64,000 bases of DNA from Diaporthe sp. PMI_573 (GCA_021399435.1 JAJTUP010000051.1:1-64000), one strand, 5' to 3'; positions 45,652 through 58,279 are shown, counted from the stretch's first letter. Notes: generated by a model not told the origin, from the letters alone. Made by a program: numbers and translations.

Positions 45652-46437
45652 ATGGCCTCCGGCAACGACCGCTTCAATGCCGAGGCCGCGGCGTGGGACT
45701 CGAACCCGGACGTGCGCCGCGCATCCGACTCTGCGCTGCAGGCCTTGTTGGCCGCACACCCTCTTCTCTCGCAGGCCAATAAAGACGGAGGCGGCAGCAT
45801 CAGCTCGGGAGGTCTCGAGGTCCTCGAGATTGGGTGTGGTACGGGGCTGCTCTCCGTGCCTCTGGCGCCATACGTGAGGAGCATCCTGGCCATCGACGCC
45901 GCGGGTGGCATGATCGATGCCCTCAAGTTAAAGCTCCGGGGCGGCCTTGATGGTGGCGAAGGTGAGGCGGCGAGCAGAGCGATACAGCCGCTGTGCATCC
46001 TCCTTGAAGACCCCGAGGACTCGCGCATGCCTCCAGGTGGGCCGGACGGGAAACGACAAAAGTTCGACCTTGTCATCAGCCATCTGGTCCTTCACCATAT
46101 CCCCGAACTGAGACCCCTTCTGGCCACCATGTACGGCTGCCTCAAGCCCGGCGGACAGATCGCGTTGACCGATTTTGAGGATTTCGGCCCCGAGGCACGC
46201 AAGTTTCACCCAGAGGCCAAGATGTTCGGCGTGGAAAGGCATGGGATCAATGCGAGTTGGCTCGCGGGCTTGATGAAGGAGGTGGGCTTCAAGGACGTGG
46301 ATGTCAGTGTTGCTTGGACGATGGAGAAGGAGGTCGAAAGATACCCCGGCGAGTGGGGGCAAGAGAAGCCACAAGGAGTTGACCTGGCCAAGATGGACTT
46401 TCCTTTCCTGTTATGTCGCGGGGTAAGGAAGGCGTAA
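45652..46437 (+). CDS. Class I SAM-dependent methyltransferase
   Basis: Single exon, 261 residues. The SAM-binding motif I is VLEIGCGTGLLS (about 57-68), followed by AIDAAGGMIDALK (motif II), FDLVISHLVLHHIPELRPLL and KPGGQIALTDFED. This arrangement is that of UbiE/small-molecule methyltransferases. The carboxyl end is closed by WTMEKEVERYPGEWG and LLCRGVRKA, a pattern of a fungal group of unknown substrate. No signal peptide. The promoter lies in the preceding gap. Confidence 0.88.
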   Translation: MASGNDRFNAEAAAWDSNPDVRRASDSALQALLAAHPLLSQANKDGGGSISSGGLEVLEIGCGTGLLSVPLAPYVRSILAIDAAGGMIDALKLKLRGGLDGGEGEAASRAIQPLCILLEDPEDSRMPPGGPDGKRQKFDLVISHLVLHHIPELRPLLATMYGCLKPGGQIALTDFEDFGPEARKFHPEAKMFGVERHGINASWLAGLMKEVGFKDVDVSVAWTMEKEVERYPGEWGQEKPQGVDLAKMDFPFLLCRGVRKA

Positions 46438-47620
46438 TACATGGCCTCTTGGTCGTGGATATGTCACAAATACGGACTGGTAATTTACATATCCATGTAT
46501 GCAATGCAGTCTACGGGATGATTAGCACAGAACACGAGCCAAAACTCTGTTGCAGACCGTAAAACTCGGACTCGTCTCCAAACTTTCAGAGACAGGAACC
46601 TAACGGGCTTAGCTGCTCGTCCTTATCAAACTCCTTCTTGTCGGCCACAGCTGCGTCAACATTGGGCTGGCCCAAGTACTGGTGGTCAGGAAACACAAAA
46701 CGTTCTGCCATCAACCCTAAACAACAAACTCGACCTTCAGACAGGAGAGAAACGCGATCTGCTTGGAAGCGACTAAGATGAGGCCTTAAGCATGCCATAA
46801 CTGCATGTTGGCTCACGTTGATTTCCATTGCAAGACTGCTCAACGGGCCTGGGAGTATGAGGAAGCGTTGCACGAGTCCCGTAGTACACCGGAAGCTGGA
46901 TCCGACTGCCCCAGAGCCCGTTGTGAACGAGCCTGTAGCAACAGAATCTGTGTCAACAAAAAAAGAGATGCTGGCAGTGCACTGTTTTTCCATCGCATGA
47001 TTCTGGTACGGGTTGAGTGCCGGAGATATTATGAGTGCATCGAGAGGCTCCGTGCTTCAAGACTCTCAAACGGGCGAAAATGTGTATCAATGCGAATGGA
47101 GCACTTTAGTATGCTGAGGCTGCATGTGTGGTGGGATCCTTGAGCTGATGCCACAATGGCGCAAGGTAGGTTACGCGGGCACAAGTGTCAGAGGAGTGTC
47201 AACTATTAACATTTGCCAGTAACTCCATGCGTATGAGTGCTTGTGTACGAGTGACAGCATCAGACAAATCAAGAACTAAACCCCCATCCTTCTTAGGTCG
47301 CGCTCAGTGTGCAGCAGAATAAACAAGGCAGATGGGCCGAGAGGCGACATCGACCGTTCTACTCCAACAGGCGCCACGCCCAAGTTGAGAGGCCATGCAT
47401 GTACCTAACACATCAAATAAACCATTGGCTCAAGGGTATCCTCAGAACGGACAACCAGAACGGACTACCGGCCACATCAGTCCCGTGCTTCTGCTTCGCT
47501 CGCTCGCTCGCCTCCACCAATATCGCCCCCTATCCTATCCGCCGGCTCCGACACAGCACGCCGTTGTTTGGCCTGCTGTGTCGATGGGTCGGAACAGCTG
47601 CTCTGCTCCCGGCTGGCGTC
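46438..47620. other. Intergenic region after the methyltransferase
   Basis: Open frames overlap on both strands at 46586-47143 (the longest 135 and 112 codons), but neither shows hydrophobic pattern, motif or splice partner. It includes the 3' untranslated part of the kinase on the minus strand. I see no gene I can support. Confidence 0.35.
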
Positions 47621-50475
47621 CTACGCTGCCTGTGCAGCAGGAGGCTGTTTCCTCCCCCGGCGGCCAAGCAGGGTGGCACCATCGAGGCTCAGCTCGAAGG
47701 CGCCCTTCTGTCGGTTGCGATCCTTGACCTGCTGCCTCGCCGCGGCGGTCACGGCTGCCGAGTGTTGTCCGTAGCCCTTGGAATCTGGCACCCGCCTCTC
47801 GCGCTCCCTGCCGCGTTGCTGCTCGCTTGCGCTTATCTGGGTGTTGCGCATGCTCTGCTCGAGTGCCTGGGTGCCCTCCTGGCCCGCATTGGGCGCAGCG
47901 GCAGCATCGACGTCGGGCATCTCGTCGTCCTCGTCAGACTCATTCAGCCCGGCCAGGCGGGACGCCCCAGCAGCCTTGGCGCCGATCTGCTTCCGGCGGG
48001 CGTTCTCTTCCTCTTGTCGGTGTACGGCGTATGTGACATCGAAGACCTCGCGAAGGTTGACAGCGCCAGGCGAACGGAAGTCGTAGCGCTTGTCGCCGTC
48101 CTTGAACTTGGACCCGTCAAAGGCGCGCAACACGCCGTCCGAGGAGACATTGGGTTTCTTCTGGATGCCCGGAGTCTCGCTGTCCTTGATCCACGGGTGT
48201 GCGAGGAACTCGGTGATGGTATACCGCTTCTCGGGGTCGACGGTCAACAGGTGGGTGATGAGGTCCTTGGCAGACGAGGAGATGTCATCCCACCAGGGCG
48301 AGAGGAAGGTGTACTGGCCCTTGGCCACCTTCTCCGTGAGCACCTCTATGCTCTCGTCGTAGAAAGGTGGGAAGCCGCACAGCAGCGTGTACAGGACGCA
48401 ACCCAGGGCCCACATGTCAACCGACTTGGAGTATCTCTCGTCCTTGACGATCTCGGGGGCCGTGTAGCCGACCGTGCCACACGGCGTCATGGTCTGGTTG
48501 TCCCAGACAATCTTGGACAGGCCAAAATCGGCAATCTTGATCTGACCAATGCCACCGGCACCGACGCCCCTGATGAAGTCGCCCTCGTCGACCTTGTCCT
48601 CATCGCCGGGCTGTTTTGGCTTTGGGTGCTTAGATGGGAGGAAGGGGATCGGGCTGAAGAGGATGTTTTCCGGCTTGATGTCACTGTTGACCATTAGATG
48701 TCAGCAAACAGCTCAGTTCCAGGGGGGCAGGCCAGCCCATCCTAGTTAGTGCTGCACGGCTGCGTCAAGGTGCGCGTAGGTTCTTGTGTTGACAAAGACG
48801 AAAGCGGTGATATGACGTCAGTGGTCTCACGGGTTGGAATTGACGGGTGCACATCAATGACCAATGACATAAACAACAGCACACAGAGTAGCGTCGCCGG
48901 GCGTGGAGAGCAGATAGGTGACGACGAGCCCGCAGTAAATGACAGTGAAACGCATGTTGGGGGCCAGGGGCAGGGACAGGGGGGGGGGGGAAGGCACATG
49001 GAATGAGAGGTTGTTACTGACCGGTGAACGACGCCTCTGACCTCGTGGAGGTACTCCAGGGCCCTGGCCACCTGGACGATGACGTGCCTCGACAGCTCCT
49101 CGCTGAAGTAGGTGAGCCGGACGATCTGGTGGAACAGCTCGCCTCCCGGTGCCAGCTCGAGGATGATGTAGTAGTACTGTTTCGATTCGGAGAAGTCGAT
49201 CAGGTTGATGATGTTGGGGTGGTCGAGCTGGCGCATGATCTGGACCTCTTTCAAGATGTTTGCTCTCTGCGGCCGGTGTCAGCACGATCATGGAACATTA
49301 ATGCGGGTGGCGCCGGCGGCTCTTTGTTTGGCGACACTATTGTCGAAGGTCCGCAACACACTCGTGTGGGCAAGAAGCAGTGAGAGGCGCCGTGCAATAA
49401 ACGAGATGTGCGCATTCGAATTCGAGAAAAAGTCAACGGAACGATAGAAAATAGTAAAAGCTTTCTCGCACCTCTGCGGCTTTTGGAGCCTTTGGTTTGA
49501 AGTCCGGATGGAGATGTTTGTTTCCCTAATATCCCCCGCGTTGGCCAAAGGAACAAGATTTCAAGGAAATCACGACATATCAAATCATGGGAGAAACAAC
49601 ACAAAGGGGGACAGAGGAAATGGACGGTCGTGGCAACCGCCAACGCGAGGCGTCACCTTACCTGCATGCTGTTCATCTCGTACTTGCGGACGACCTTGAT
49701 GGCGACCTCGCCGGCGTCCCCCTCGAGGTCCCTGGCGCGGTAGACGTTGCTGAAGGCGCCGTCGCCCATCTTCTCCAGGAGCTCCCACCGGTCCAGGCCC
49801 GAGTACCTGGGGAATTTGCTCCGGCTCGCGTTCTCCTCGGCGACCAGCTTGGCGACGTCGTCGATACGCTTACCCTTGCCCGTGCCTGCGCCGCCCTGGT
49901 TCAGAACCTGCTTCTCCTGCTCGTGGGCGGCGGCGATGCCGTCAGCGCGGGCGGCGCGGTTCACCTCATCGGCCGGGGCGGTCGAGTAGGCGTCGGGGAT
50001 CGGCTGGGCATTGCCAGGCGGAGGCACGGCGTAACCGGGTTCTGACTGGGCCATGGCCTTGTTGGGCACGGGCACTGGCACGGGTTGCGATAGAGGCGGC
50101 GACTGGTCGTTTTTCCTCTGGGCCTCGTCGGTGTTTGACGTCCGAGCTTGCTTGCCTGCGGGAGCGGATCAGTTGGTGTCATTTGTCGGGGCGGCCAGTT
50201 GTGGTGTTGGAGGTGGATAGATGACGCGATAGAGGACGCGACAGAAGGGACCTGGGCCATTGGTGACTGAGGTGGATGGGGGAAGTATGTGGGAGGAGGA
50301 GAGAAGGTAGGAGAAGTGGCAGGTGGTATCGGTGGGTCAAGGAGGAGCTGCGCATGTGCAGGGCAGTGGAGAGCAGCTTGAAAGACAAGAGGCGAGGGGC
50401 GGTTGTGAGGAATGTAGGGAAGGAACATAGCATACCATGGCGGATAAAGTTCTTGAGTTGCTGTATTGTAGACAT
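47621..50475 (-). CDS. RCK2/Srk1-type CaMK-group protein kinase
   Basis: Exons 50475-50436, 50155-49662, 49266-49022 and 48683-47621 give 613 residues. The start MSTIQQLKNFIRHGK is a conserved amino end of the fungal RCK2 group. Kinase features: glycine loop GDGAFSNV (145-152), catalytic Lys167, HRDIKPEN with Asp261, DFG Asp312, and APEI after a GTVGY activation loop. Between HRD and DFG is a Pro/Lys/Asp-rich insert of some 38 residues, a mark of this group. A long disordered tail follows the kinase. RCK2 kinases are targets of the Hog1/Sty1 stress MAP kinase and inhibit translation elongation. Introns are 280, 395 and 338 bp, far longer than elsewhere in the window. Confidence 0.92.
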
Positions 50476-52733
50476 GTTGACCGATGATATAACCCGTGTT
50501 TTTGGGTCTGTAGATTGCAGAGAGATCGGATCAGTCCCAATCGGGGTTGCAACAAGCAAGCGAGCAAGCACACACTCTTTCACACTCTCACACACTCACA
50601 CACTCACACACGTTTTCTCTTTCTTTCTTCTCCTCTCTCCCTCGCGTATTATGCTTACTGGACAGGTTTGATTCCAGGGGTAGCAGCTGCAGAGCAGGGT
50701 GCAGAGCAGGGTGCAGAGCAGGGCTGACAGCAAGAATAGTCCTCCCTAGTCGGGGCCTGATTCACGACGTCCTGGCAACGTGTGGGGGGTTGCTTAGAAA
50801 TCGGCGGGCTTGAACTGCTGCTGCTAAGTGCCTCGTCCTTTGTTTCTCCAACGCAGGCCCTGGCTCACGGGTGGGCGGAGGAGGGGGGAGGGCGAGGGCG
50901 CCTTAAACCGGGCAGTGCCGAGAAAATGGTCGGGAACGAGTCTCGCCTGAGCCGGCCAGGTCAGGCAAGGTCAAAGGTCCGGGTCCAGGTCAGGCGGGCA
51001 GCAGGAGGGTGGTATCTGGGACTGGTTGTCGCTGGATGGTTGCCGGATGATGCTGGAGGGAAGAAGGAGAATCCCTGGATGATCTGATCTATAGCAGCAC
51101 CTTTGGGCAAGAACGAGTGCGAAGGAGCGCAAGGGAGGCCAAGTTTAGAAGCTTGTTTATCGGCTGCTGCTTCTGACGGCCGATCCAAGTCTCAGTGGTG
51201 ACGTTGACTCTGCTGCGGTGCCAGTGACGATGGAGGGTGAGGGGTTGATTGCCCTTTGCCTTGGGAATTTCTTGAGGCGCAGAACCCACGGCCAAGTCGA
51301 TCGGGAGTTGGCTGGTGCAGCAAGGGCGGGCGGGAGGATTGGTTGGCGATGCGCGATCCGGCTGTAGCGACAAGTCTGGAAAGGACGACAACGGGTGGCC
51401 CCAGACGGAGACGGGCACTGAGGAGGAGTGGTACGGGAGTAGATACGGAGTACTCTGTACGGGGTATAGGGTATGGGTATAGGTGTAGATGTAGGTATAG
51501 GTATAAGGGTATTGGGTTGGTGGTTGGTGGTTGGTTGTCTATCCGAGGCTCCCTCTCGAGGCGACTGGGAAAAACTGGGTGGGCTGCAGGACGATGAGGG
51601 CAGAGTTGTCACGACTTGCAGGCGCAGCAGAGGAGAGACCAGAAGTGGTGATGATGGAATATTTCGGGGCCGGGAAGGGTATCACTGCAAGGTAAGAGGG
51701 ACTGGGGGAAAAAAAGAAGGCCAAGGCAAGGTAAGTAAGTGCAAGGCAAAGGAAGAGACGAGACAGGACATGAGGCAGGGAGAGGCAGAGACAGCAGAGA
51801 GCAGCAGAGAGCAGGCAGAGAGGGAGAGAGAGGGCGGGAGCTGGCTGCAGGGTTGAGGCCCACGTTTTCGGCAGCAGCAGCATCAGGTATGAGGTAAGTG
51901 GCCAGTCCCAACTGCGGTAACAGGTAGGCTACGTCAGGGAGAGGTGGCAGGCCGGGCAGGCTGGCTGGCTGGACAAGGCAAAAAGCAAGGTCTAGCAGAT
52001 TGCAGTGTCGCAAGCGGGCAGGGCATGCGAGGCAGGGTACCTAGGTGAGGTAGGTGAGGTAGGGTACCTGGCAGGTAAGGCTTAGGGTGTGGGCAGGCCC
52101 AGCGATGACGAAGTGTCTCTAACAGTGAGGACTCCCGTCTTCCGTATTCCGTACAGGCCCGATGGCCGACTGCCCGAATACCTACCTAGGTACCCTGTCA
52201 GCCTGTCTGATCCCCCAGGTCTACTCTCTACTGTCTACATCCTACGGTATAGAGAGTGCAAAAGTCCAGACTGATTTGCATCACAGCTTCCTCGACCTCG
52301 GGACACACAGGCCAATGCATGCATGTAGGCTGGAGCTGGGGCTGGGTTGGACCAGACCCGACTGGGCTGGGCTGGGCTGGATTGGACCGGCCCAGGCCTG
52401 GCTCACCTATTTTCCTGAACAATTCCAACACTACCAGCAGCAGCAGCAGCAGCAGAGACAGGAGGAAACGCTCTCCAGGTACACAGAATCTACTGTCTAT
52501 GGCTGACACATTGGCTTGCCCGCTGGTCTGTCCTACCCTTCTCTTTCTTTTTCTTTCTGTAGCTCCATGTCCCCACTCCTCGACTGTCCATGTGTGTGTG
52601 TGTATTGTATGTATGTGTGTATATATATGTGTGTGTGTATACGCGTGCGTGTGTTACTTGGACCACCTGTTGATCAAAGCCTGTGTTGATCTGGACCGCC
52701 AGTCCTGACTACCTTACCGCTCCCGCTACGTGA
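50476..52733. promoter_or_regulatory. Long low-complexity upstream region of the kinase
   Basis: This stretch has no convincing gene. It contains a CA-rich run (50576-50612), three copies of GCAGAGCAGGGT (50689-50724), a GGTATA/GGTTGG-rich run (51460-51535), AGAG-purine runs (about 51780-51835), a (CAG)7 (52435-52455) and a TG-rich run (52590-52654). Such a layout is typical of a long 5' leader and promoter of a regulatory gene. Where transcription starts cannot be told. Confidence 0.45.
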
Positions 52734-53483
52734 CTAACCTGGGGCGTCACAGCAGCTAACCCATCGGAGCTGGGTTGCGAGGGGCGCACGTCGGGCGGTG
52801 TCGGTCGATTGGCCGGGTTTGAGCTCTAGAGGAACCGCAGGTTGGTCGTCACGCCGATCAGCTAGCCCGGATGGGGAGAGCCGCCTGGCTCGGGCGCTGC
52901 TGCTGCTTGATGCGGTATGATGCGGTGCGATGCCGCGCTGGTGCACGAGTGCCGGTGGTGCTTTTTTCGCTGGCGCTGGCGCTGGCGCTGACGCTGACGC
53001 TGACGATGCCGCGCCGGGGACGCTGGAGCTACCGGGCCTGTCGGAGCGTATGCGCCGGCGGGTGGGCTGTCGCGAGGTAGTCGGCAGAACGGTACTGTTT
53101 GACAGGGTTGCCAGCAGCCGTAACTTTGACTGGAGGATCGACGCGGGGGGTTGTGGGATGGAACGGAATGGACCAGTCGCTGCCGTTCTTTCTTGTGGCA
53201 GATGCCGTTCGTTCTCGACGACCATGTAGGAAGATATCTACAGTAGTCCACTTGTCTTGGGTGAGGAGCGCAATTACTGTGCAGCCAGATCCTCACAACC
53301 ACAGGGGGGGCTTACTCGAACGACGGGGAAGATGTCCAAGGACGAAACGCTGGACTTGTCGCGAAAAGTGGACACAGGCTGGGCGTTGTGCCTGTCGCTG
53401 TCGCTGTCGCTGATGTCGCGCATCGTAGAAAAGTCGGCTATCGTCGCCATGTGCCTGGGCAGGCTCAGGGGTGCCATGAGCAT
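52734..53483 (-). CDS. Possible Ser/Ala/Pro-rich disordered protein, two exons
   Basis: A start with two in-frame ATGs (53483; MATIADFSTMRDISDSDSD from 53450) reads exon 1 to 53316. A GTAAGC donor and a CTGTAG acceptor give a 78-bp intron. Exon 2 (53237-52734) continues in phase to a stop, 223 residues in all. The protein has simple sequence encoded by repeats: DSDSD from TGTCGC units (53392-53413), Ala/Pro runs from GCTGGC units (52969-53005). No domain. The frame may be chance in GC-rich repeats, so it is offered with low confidence. Confidence 0.3.
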
Positions 53484-56400
53484 CGCATAGTGCGCGTGGT
53501 CTTTTGGTGGTCTTGGGTGGTCTTCGCCAGAGTCTTGCTCCTGTTTTTTTTGTTTATTTTATTTTTTTTTGGCCCGCCAGGGACCCAATCCTCCCTTGCA
53601 GGCTGCCCTTTGGTGCGGTTGCGGCGACGGGGTCCACTGAATGAGGGCTGGGGTCAGAGGTGGGCAGGTGGGCAGGCGGGGTGGAGGGGGAATTCGGGCA
53701 GGGGCAGGTGAACAGAGAGTGGGGCCACGTCGGATGACGTAGCGACCGGCGTCATTCTGCACGGACCTGGAAAACAGCCCACCCTGCTTGGAATATCTCA
53801 GGAAGGAACAAAGGACGGACGAACGAACGAACAATCAACGTCCAAGCACGCAGATTACTCCTCATGTGTTTCATCATAGCATGGGCATGCATTTTCATCG
53901 TCACATGACGTCTGACATGGTCATGGAAGAAGTGGACCGTCTATCCGTATATACTTGTGTGTCTACATGACAACAGTAGATCTCTGCGAATCCCCTCTTG
54001 ATCTCTGCTCTGGTCTATGGGTATCCTATGCCCTCAGATGTATTCCATCATGCTGCTATCCAAGTGTCCTGCAAGAACCGCGCTTCCCGCGCTGCCATCC
54101 TCTTGACCCATGGACTGACCACTACCACCACCCTTGTACCTTGACCATGCACCTTGGCCATGGATGAGGATTTTTTGCAGTCGGGCCTGGACAGACCGCC
54201 TCGACTCGATGCCCGCACACTATCTCTCCTCTGTTCATGATGCCTTGTCCACAGGCTCGGGACAGGACTGCGGCTATTTACTTTCGTAGGCAGGGGAGCA
54301 TTCAAGGCGGCATGAGCAACTAACTATCAGGACAATAATCAATTCCTGGGGGAGGCGGAGGGGAGGCGGAGAGGCACCAAGTTTCCCAGGTCGGTCGACA
54401 AGACAGACTAACGGACTGTACTCGATTGGGGTCCCGCATTCTGTTCCCTGCCAAGGTGGAGCAAATCGAGGAACGGCGGGTGCACACGGAGCCGGGGCTC
54501 AAGGACCGTGGCCGACCACCCCGGACACGACACCACCCGCATCCGGCCACCCGGGGCGACCCCGCACCCTACCCTCCCTCCCACCCCACCTTGCAGCTTG
54601 CATCCCTCCATGCCCTCGTGGCTGCCCAATTCCCTCCCCCCCCGCCCGACTTGATGCCGTCCCCCGACCTCCGTCCCCAAAAAGTTGGACCCCGAAAGCT
54701 TCAGGGTGTCATTGTGCCAGCTTCGGCGTGGGGTTTCACCTTCCGGGACCCTGATTTCCTTTTGATCTTGCCTCGCCTACACTCTGTATTATTACATGGT
54801 ATGTACACGTGTAGTTCGTATGCTAGACTATATTTGTACAACAACCTAATACTTACTTGCGTCCCGCCCAGCTCAATCTGGCCCATCCGCCGTAAAAGCC
54901 AACAGACGCCTGGGTGCTTGATTCCATTACGTGTAGAGGCAAGCTGAGGTCAGGATTCGGAGACCACGGCCGAGGGGGCAGCAACACGGTGCCTAACACC
55001 TGTAGGCCTGGAGCATGGGCTGCATAAAAGTCATAAGACATGTCTGGGGGTTCCAACTCAGCTGCATTTGAGGTATGGCCGGCCCCAAACTCAGCGAAAT
55101 TGGACCCGGTCATACACAGTGCGGTGTAGATACCCTTCTCGGGAATATCCTCCTACAACTTTGAAGACCGACCACCTGTGAAACGCAATTCCAGGGGCCC
55201 ATGGATGACGGGGGAACAGCCTCGCAGCCTGATAGCGCCGCCAGAGTACACAATCTCGCGCACATAGCACATCCCATGAGGCAGATACGTGCTTGGGGAG
55301 GTAACCCAGTCCCTGCCAGCACAAATTCGACTGAGACAGGAGCTGCAAGGCCTGCATCTAGGCTGCGTCCATACATTGTGCCATGTAAAGTAGTTGTTTC
55401 CCGTGGTGTAATGGCACAACGTGCCTAGACTCACCCACGGTATCCTAAAGTTGACAGAGTGAACCACTTGGGCAGTATCTGCTGCACAACCTCCTATGGG
55501 GTACCCTGCTATGAGATAACCGCCTATTGGATAACCTCCTATGGTAAAGCTTCTTATTGGATAACCTCTTATAGGTAATAGGGTAGAAAGAAATCGTTGA
55601 ATGGTTGGCGGGGAGGGCGGTTGAGGGGATGGGTTTGTGCAACGTAAAGGAGGGTGAGTTGGGTGTAATTATCTCATCAAAGATAGCCCACCACGGCATG
55701 GCCAAATGTTCCTATGAGACTGGATAGTGTGACAAGTCGGTCGTGCTACATGTGTGGTGGTGTATCTACATATGTACTACCCACAACTACCCACTACTAG
55801 CCACCCACCCACCTCGTTGGCCCCTAGTCCTTCCATCGGCCTCTCTCAGCCAGTGCTGTGGGGAACAAGACAAGGCAGATGCTGCGGGCACCGAATGGCC
55901 TCCACTTATACGCCATGTGTGCATGTCTACTCTCGTCAACGCGCATTATGCATCGCCGTAAAATCAAGTGCGGGCCACTATGTTCGTGCAACTGACACTG
56001 TTCAGCTCGTCCATGAATCCCTCCACGATACAAGCTGGTCACTCACTCACTGGTGGAACGTTATTGTGGCCGACAACCGTTCTGGCACTAGGTAGGGTTG
56101 CGCTTCACACCGTAGTCAGTGTGACCGTCAACACCATCCCCCTGTCCCCGCACGTTACGATCCGAATTATTTCCAGATGCGGTTCGCTTCCAGACTGAGC
56201 CCAAGTCGTCTTCGCCCTGATTGGCCTCTACAACGAGGTCGAGACTCCCACCATCTAGGTACAGCATGATCCAGACATGGCTCTACGGACCTGGCTTCAC
56301 CGTCCCATCAGCCACAGAGATGCCCTAATAAACAACTCCCTCCACAATAACCATGGATCGCAATCGGCCCTAGCGCCTACTACGGAATTCCATCCTCCAT

Positions 56401-56597
56401 TTACCAGGATCGAGGTCCTTGATATACTAATATCTATAGTCTCCACGCCCCGTCGCTTCATGTCCCATCTGCCAATATGCATCACCGACCTCAAATGCTC
56501 TGCCTCAAACCCGATTAGACGTTTCCGCGTCGTCTAACTGCGTCTCCTGGCGACAGGTTTGAAACAGTTCAAACTCGTGCACAGCACTGCGGCAACC
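53484..56597. other. 3.1 kb without a supported gene
   Basis: Contains a T-rich run at about 53545-53570, a C-rich stretch (54480-54690) and, at 55490-55585, a degenerate tandem of TATTGGATAACCTCC-like units (about 17 bp, four to five copies). Around 55400 a GGTGTAATGGCACAA word resembles a tRNA A-box, but no clover-leaf follows. Open frames of up to 173 codons (54426-54947) are Pro-rich chance frames. Confidence 0.4.
55494..55585 (+). repeat. Degenerate short tandem repeat
   Basis: Units resembling TATTGGATAACCTCCTA recur at about 17-bp steps, with GAGATAACCGCC, TTGGATAACCTCC and TTGGATAACCTCT as variants. The array is imperfect and has no spacers, so it is not a CRISPR. Confidence 0.5.
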
Positions 56598-57545
56598 ATG
56601 GCTGTACCACCTCCCTCTTCGTCTGTCCCCTCCAGGTCTCTCACGAGCCTCACCAGCCGAGGCTTGGGCGCATTGCTCATCGCTTGCGTACTGGCTTATG
56701 TCTCCAGCCTCACCATCTTTTCAGGCCTAGTCTCTTTTGTTCCTGACTTTCGTCTGCCCCTCTGCAAGTTTCCCATCCCACTCATATCAACCTTGTGTCC
56801 CGTGATCAAGGACGCCGCCTTTGTCTGTGAACCAGGAACATATCGCACGCAGATCGTGTCCCTCGACCCACTCCTAATCTACATCCATTCTTTTCTGCGT
56901 CCTGCCGAAATCGAATCCCTCCTTGGTACCGCTGACCCCCTCTTCAAGCCTTCCACGGTAACCAAAAGTGGCCGCAAGGTGGGCTCCACTGAACGTACTT
57001 CGAGCACTGCAGGCCTACCTCTTGAAGACCCTGCTGTACAGTGCGTTCTAGATCGAGCATCTCACTTTATGGGGGGAGTAATGCGACAAGGTGTGGACGA
57101 GATCGGACCTCCACAGCTTGTGCGCTATACCGCCGGCCAAAAGTTCAACATCCACCACGACTGGTATGACGCGCCACAATGGGCATATGACGGGTCAAAC
57201 AGACAGTTCAACAGGGTCGCCAGCTTCTTCGCCATCTTACAGGACAACTGCTCCGATGGAGAGACGTATTTCCCCTACATCGGACCACAAGCCGGGGACG
57301 AGGGCCTGGTAGTCGAACGCCGAAGCCGTGAGCCGAGGAACTGGACCCAGTCCGACCCGGTGTGGAGGGACCACGAGGGCGGTGGGTTGGCTTTTAGGCC
57401 CATCAAGGGAAATGCGCTCTTCTGGCTGAACCTACACAGCGACGGCACAGGCCACGAGAAGACGCTGCATGCGGGTCTTCCGGTTGGAAAGGGTGTCAAG
57501 ACTGCGATGAACATTTGGCCCCGGCAATTCTATGCAGTCGATTGA
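56598..57545 (+). CDS. Prolyl 4-hydroxylase-like 2OG/Fe(II) dioxygenase
   Basis: Single exon, 315 residues from the ATG at 56598. A membrane anchor (about 22-44) precedes the catalytic jelly roll. The iron triad is His186 and Asp188 (HHDWYD region) with His291, and Lys301 or Lys298 is the 2-oxoglutarate anchor. Around these stand QLVRYTAGQKFNIHHD and GNALFWLNLHSDG, as in P4H alpha-type enzymes. A short-chain member such as this hydroxylates proline or other residues in the secretory pathway; the substrate is unknown. A CTAAC...CGACAG combination just upstream (56534-56556) may mark an intron in the 5' leader. Confidence 0.9.
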   Translation: MAVPPPSSSVPSRSLTSLTSRGLGALLIACVLAYVSSLTIFSGLVSFVPDFRLPLCKFPIPLISTLCPVIKDAAFVCEPGTYRTQIVSLDPLLIYIHSFLRPAEIESLLGTADPLFKPSTVTKSGRKVGSTERTSSTAGLPLEDPAVQCVLDRASHFMGGVMRQGVDEIGPPQLVRYTAGQKFNIHHDWYDAPQWAYDGSNRQFNRVASFFAILQDNCSDGETYFPYIGPQAGDEGLVVERRSREPRNWTQSDPVWRDHEGGGLAFRPIKGNALFWLNLHSDGTGHEKTLHAGLPVGKGVKTAMNIWPRQFYAVD

Positions 57546-58233
57546 TATGTGCTGTTTGCTCGGCGGTTCGGGGCTCGCAGGACACGTCTTTGGCATTCCT
57601 CAATGCCCTTCTCAGTGCCGAGGAAAGCCAGCCTCGTTGGCATTTGGAGCTCATGCAAGATTGTCTTGAATTGAGTAATGTTATTATATCTATATAGTTT
57701 GATAGTAGAGAGTGAAAGAGTCTATTTAATACTAATAAGAAGACAAAGGGTTTTTACTATAACTAACAAGAGGATTGGTACTGGAAATAACAATGTTATA
57801 CTAGGGGACCTGATATATAACATTGCGGGACTCAATATGCTGTTTATTGTGTGCGAGAAGGGGGCATATTATGAATTGATCTCTCCTACCATTGTTATCG
57901 GGGCCATGCATCGAGAGATGTGGCCAGAGGATGAAAATGAAATCGTGCCCTGGGAGATCATTTGAAAAGGTACAAGCGGCAGGTTGGCTTAGTGCAAATT
58001 GAAACAGCTTGATACATTCATGGAATTTCGAGGCAAGAAGCGTTACGGATCCATGCAATTTTTTTTTTTTTTGATTGCGCAAGCGAGTCACGATCTTTAT
58101 GTCAACTTCGGAAAATCTTCTTGATGTTGGCAAAAACGGCCCGAGGTCATTTTGTGCTTTTCCAGGACCTTGACGCTGAGCATATACGAAAATGTGAATG
58201 CAGAAGTCGTGCCCCGGCGGCCGCCCCGTGCCT

Positions 58234-58279
<46 letters not shown>

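Noticed and set aside
46586..47143. Overlapping 135- and 112-codon frames
   Set aside because: No domain, no family resemblance and no partner exons; left as intergenic.
47309..48697. 462-codon open frame on the plus strand
   Set aside because: It is the exact antisense of the last kinase exon, which carries DFG, APE and HRD motifs; the plus frame has none.
54426..54947. 173-codon plus frame
   Set aside because: Pro/His-rich translation of C-rich DNA without motif, start context or splice partner.
55396..55440. tRNA-like word GGTGTAATGGCACAA
   Set aside because: No anticodon arm and no B-box (GGTTCGANTCC) at the right distance.
55494..55585. Short repeat array as a possible CRISPR
   Set aside because: Units are adjacent with no unique spacers, and the genome is fungal.
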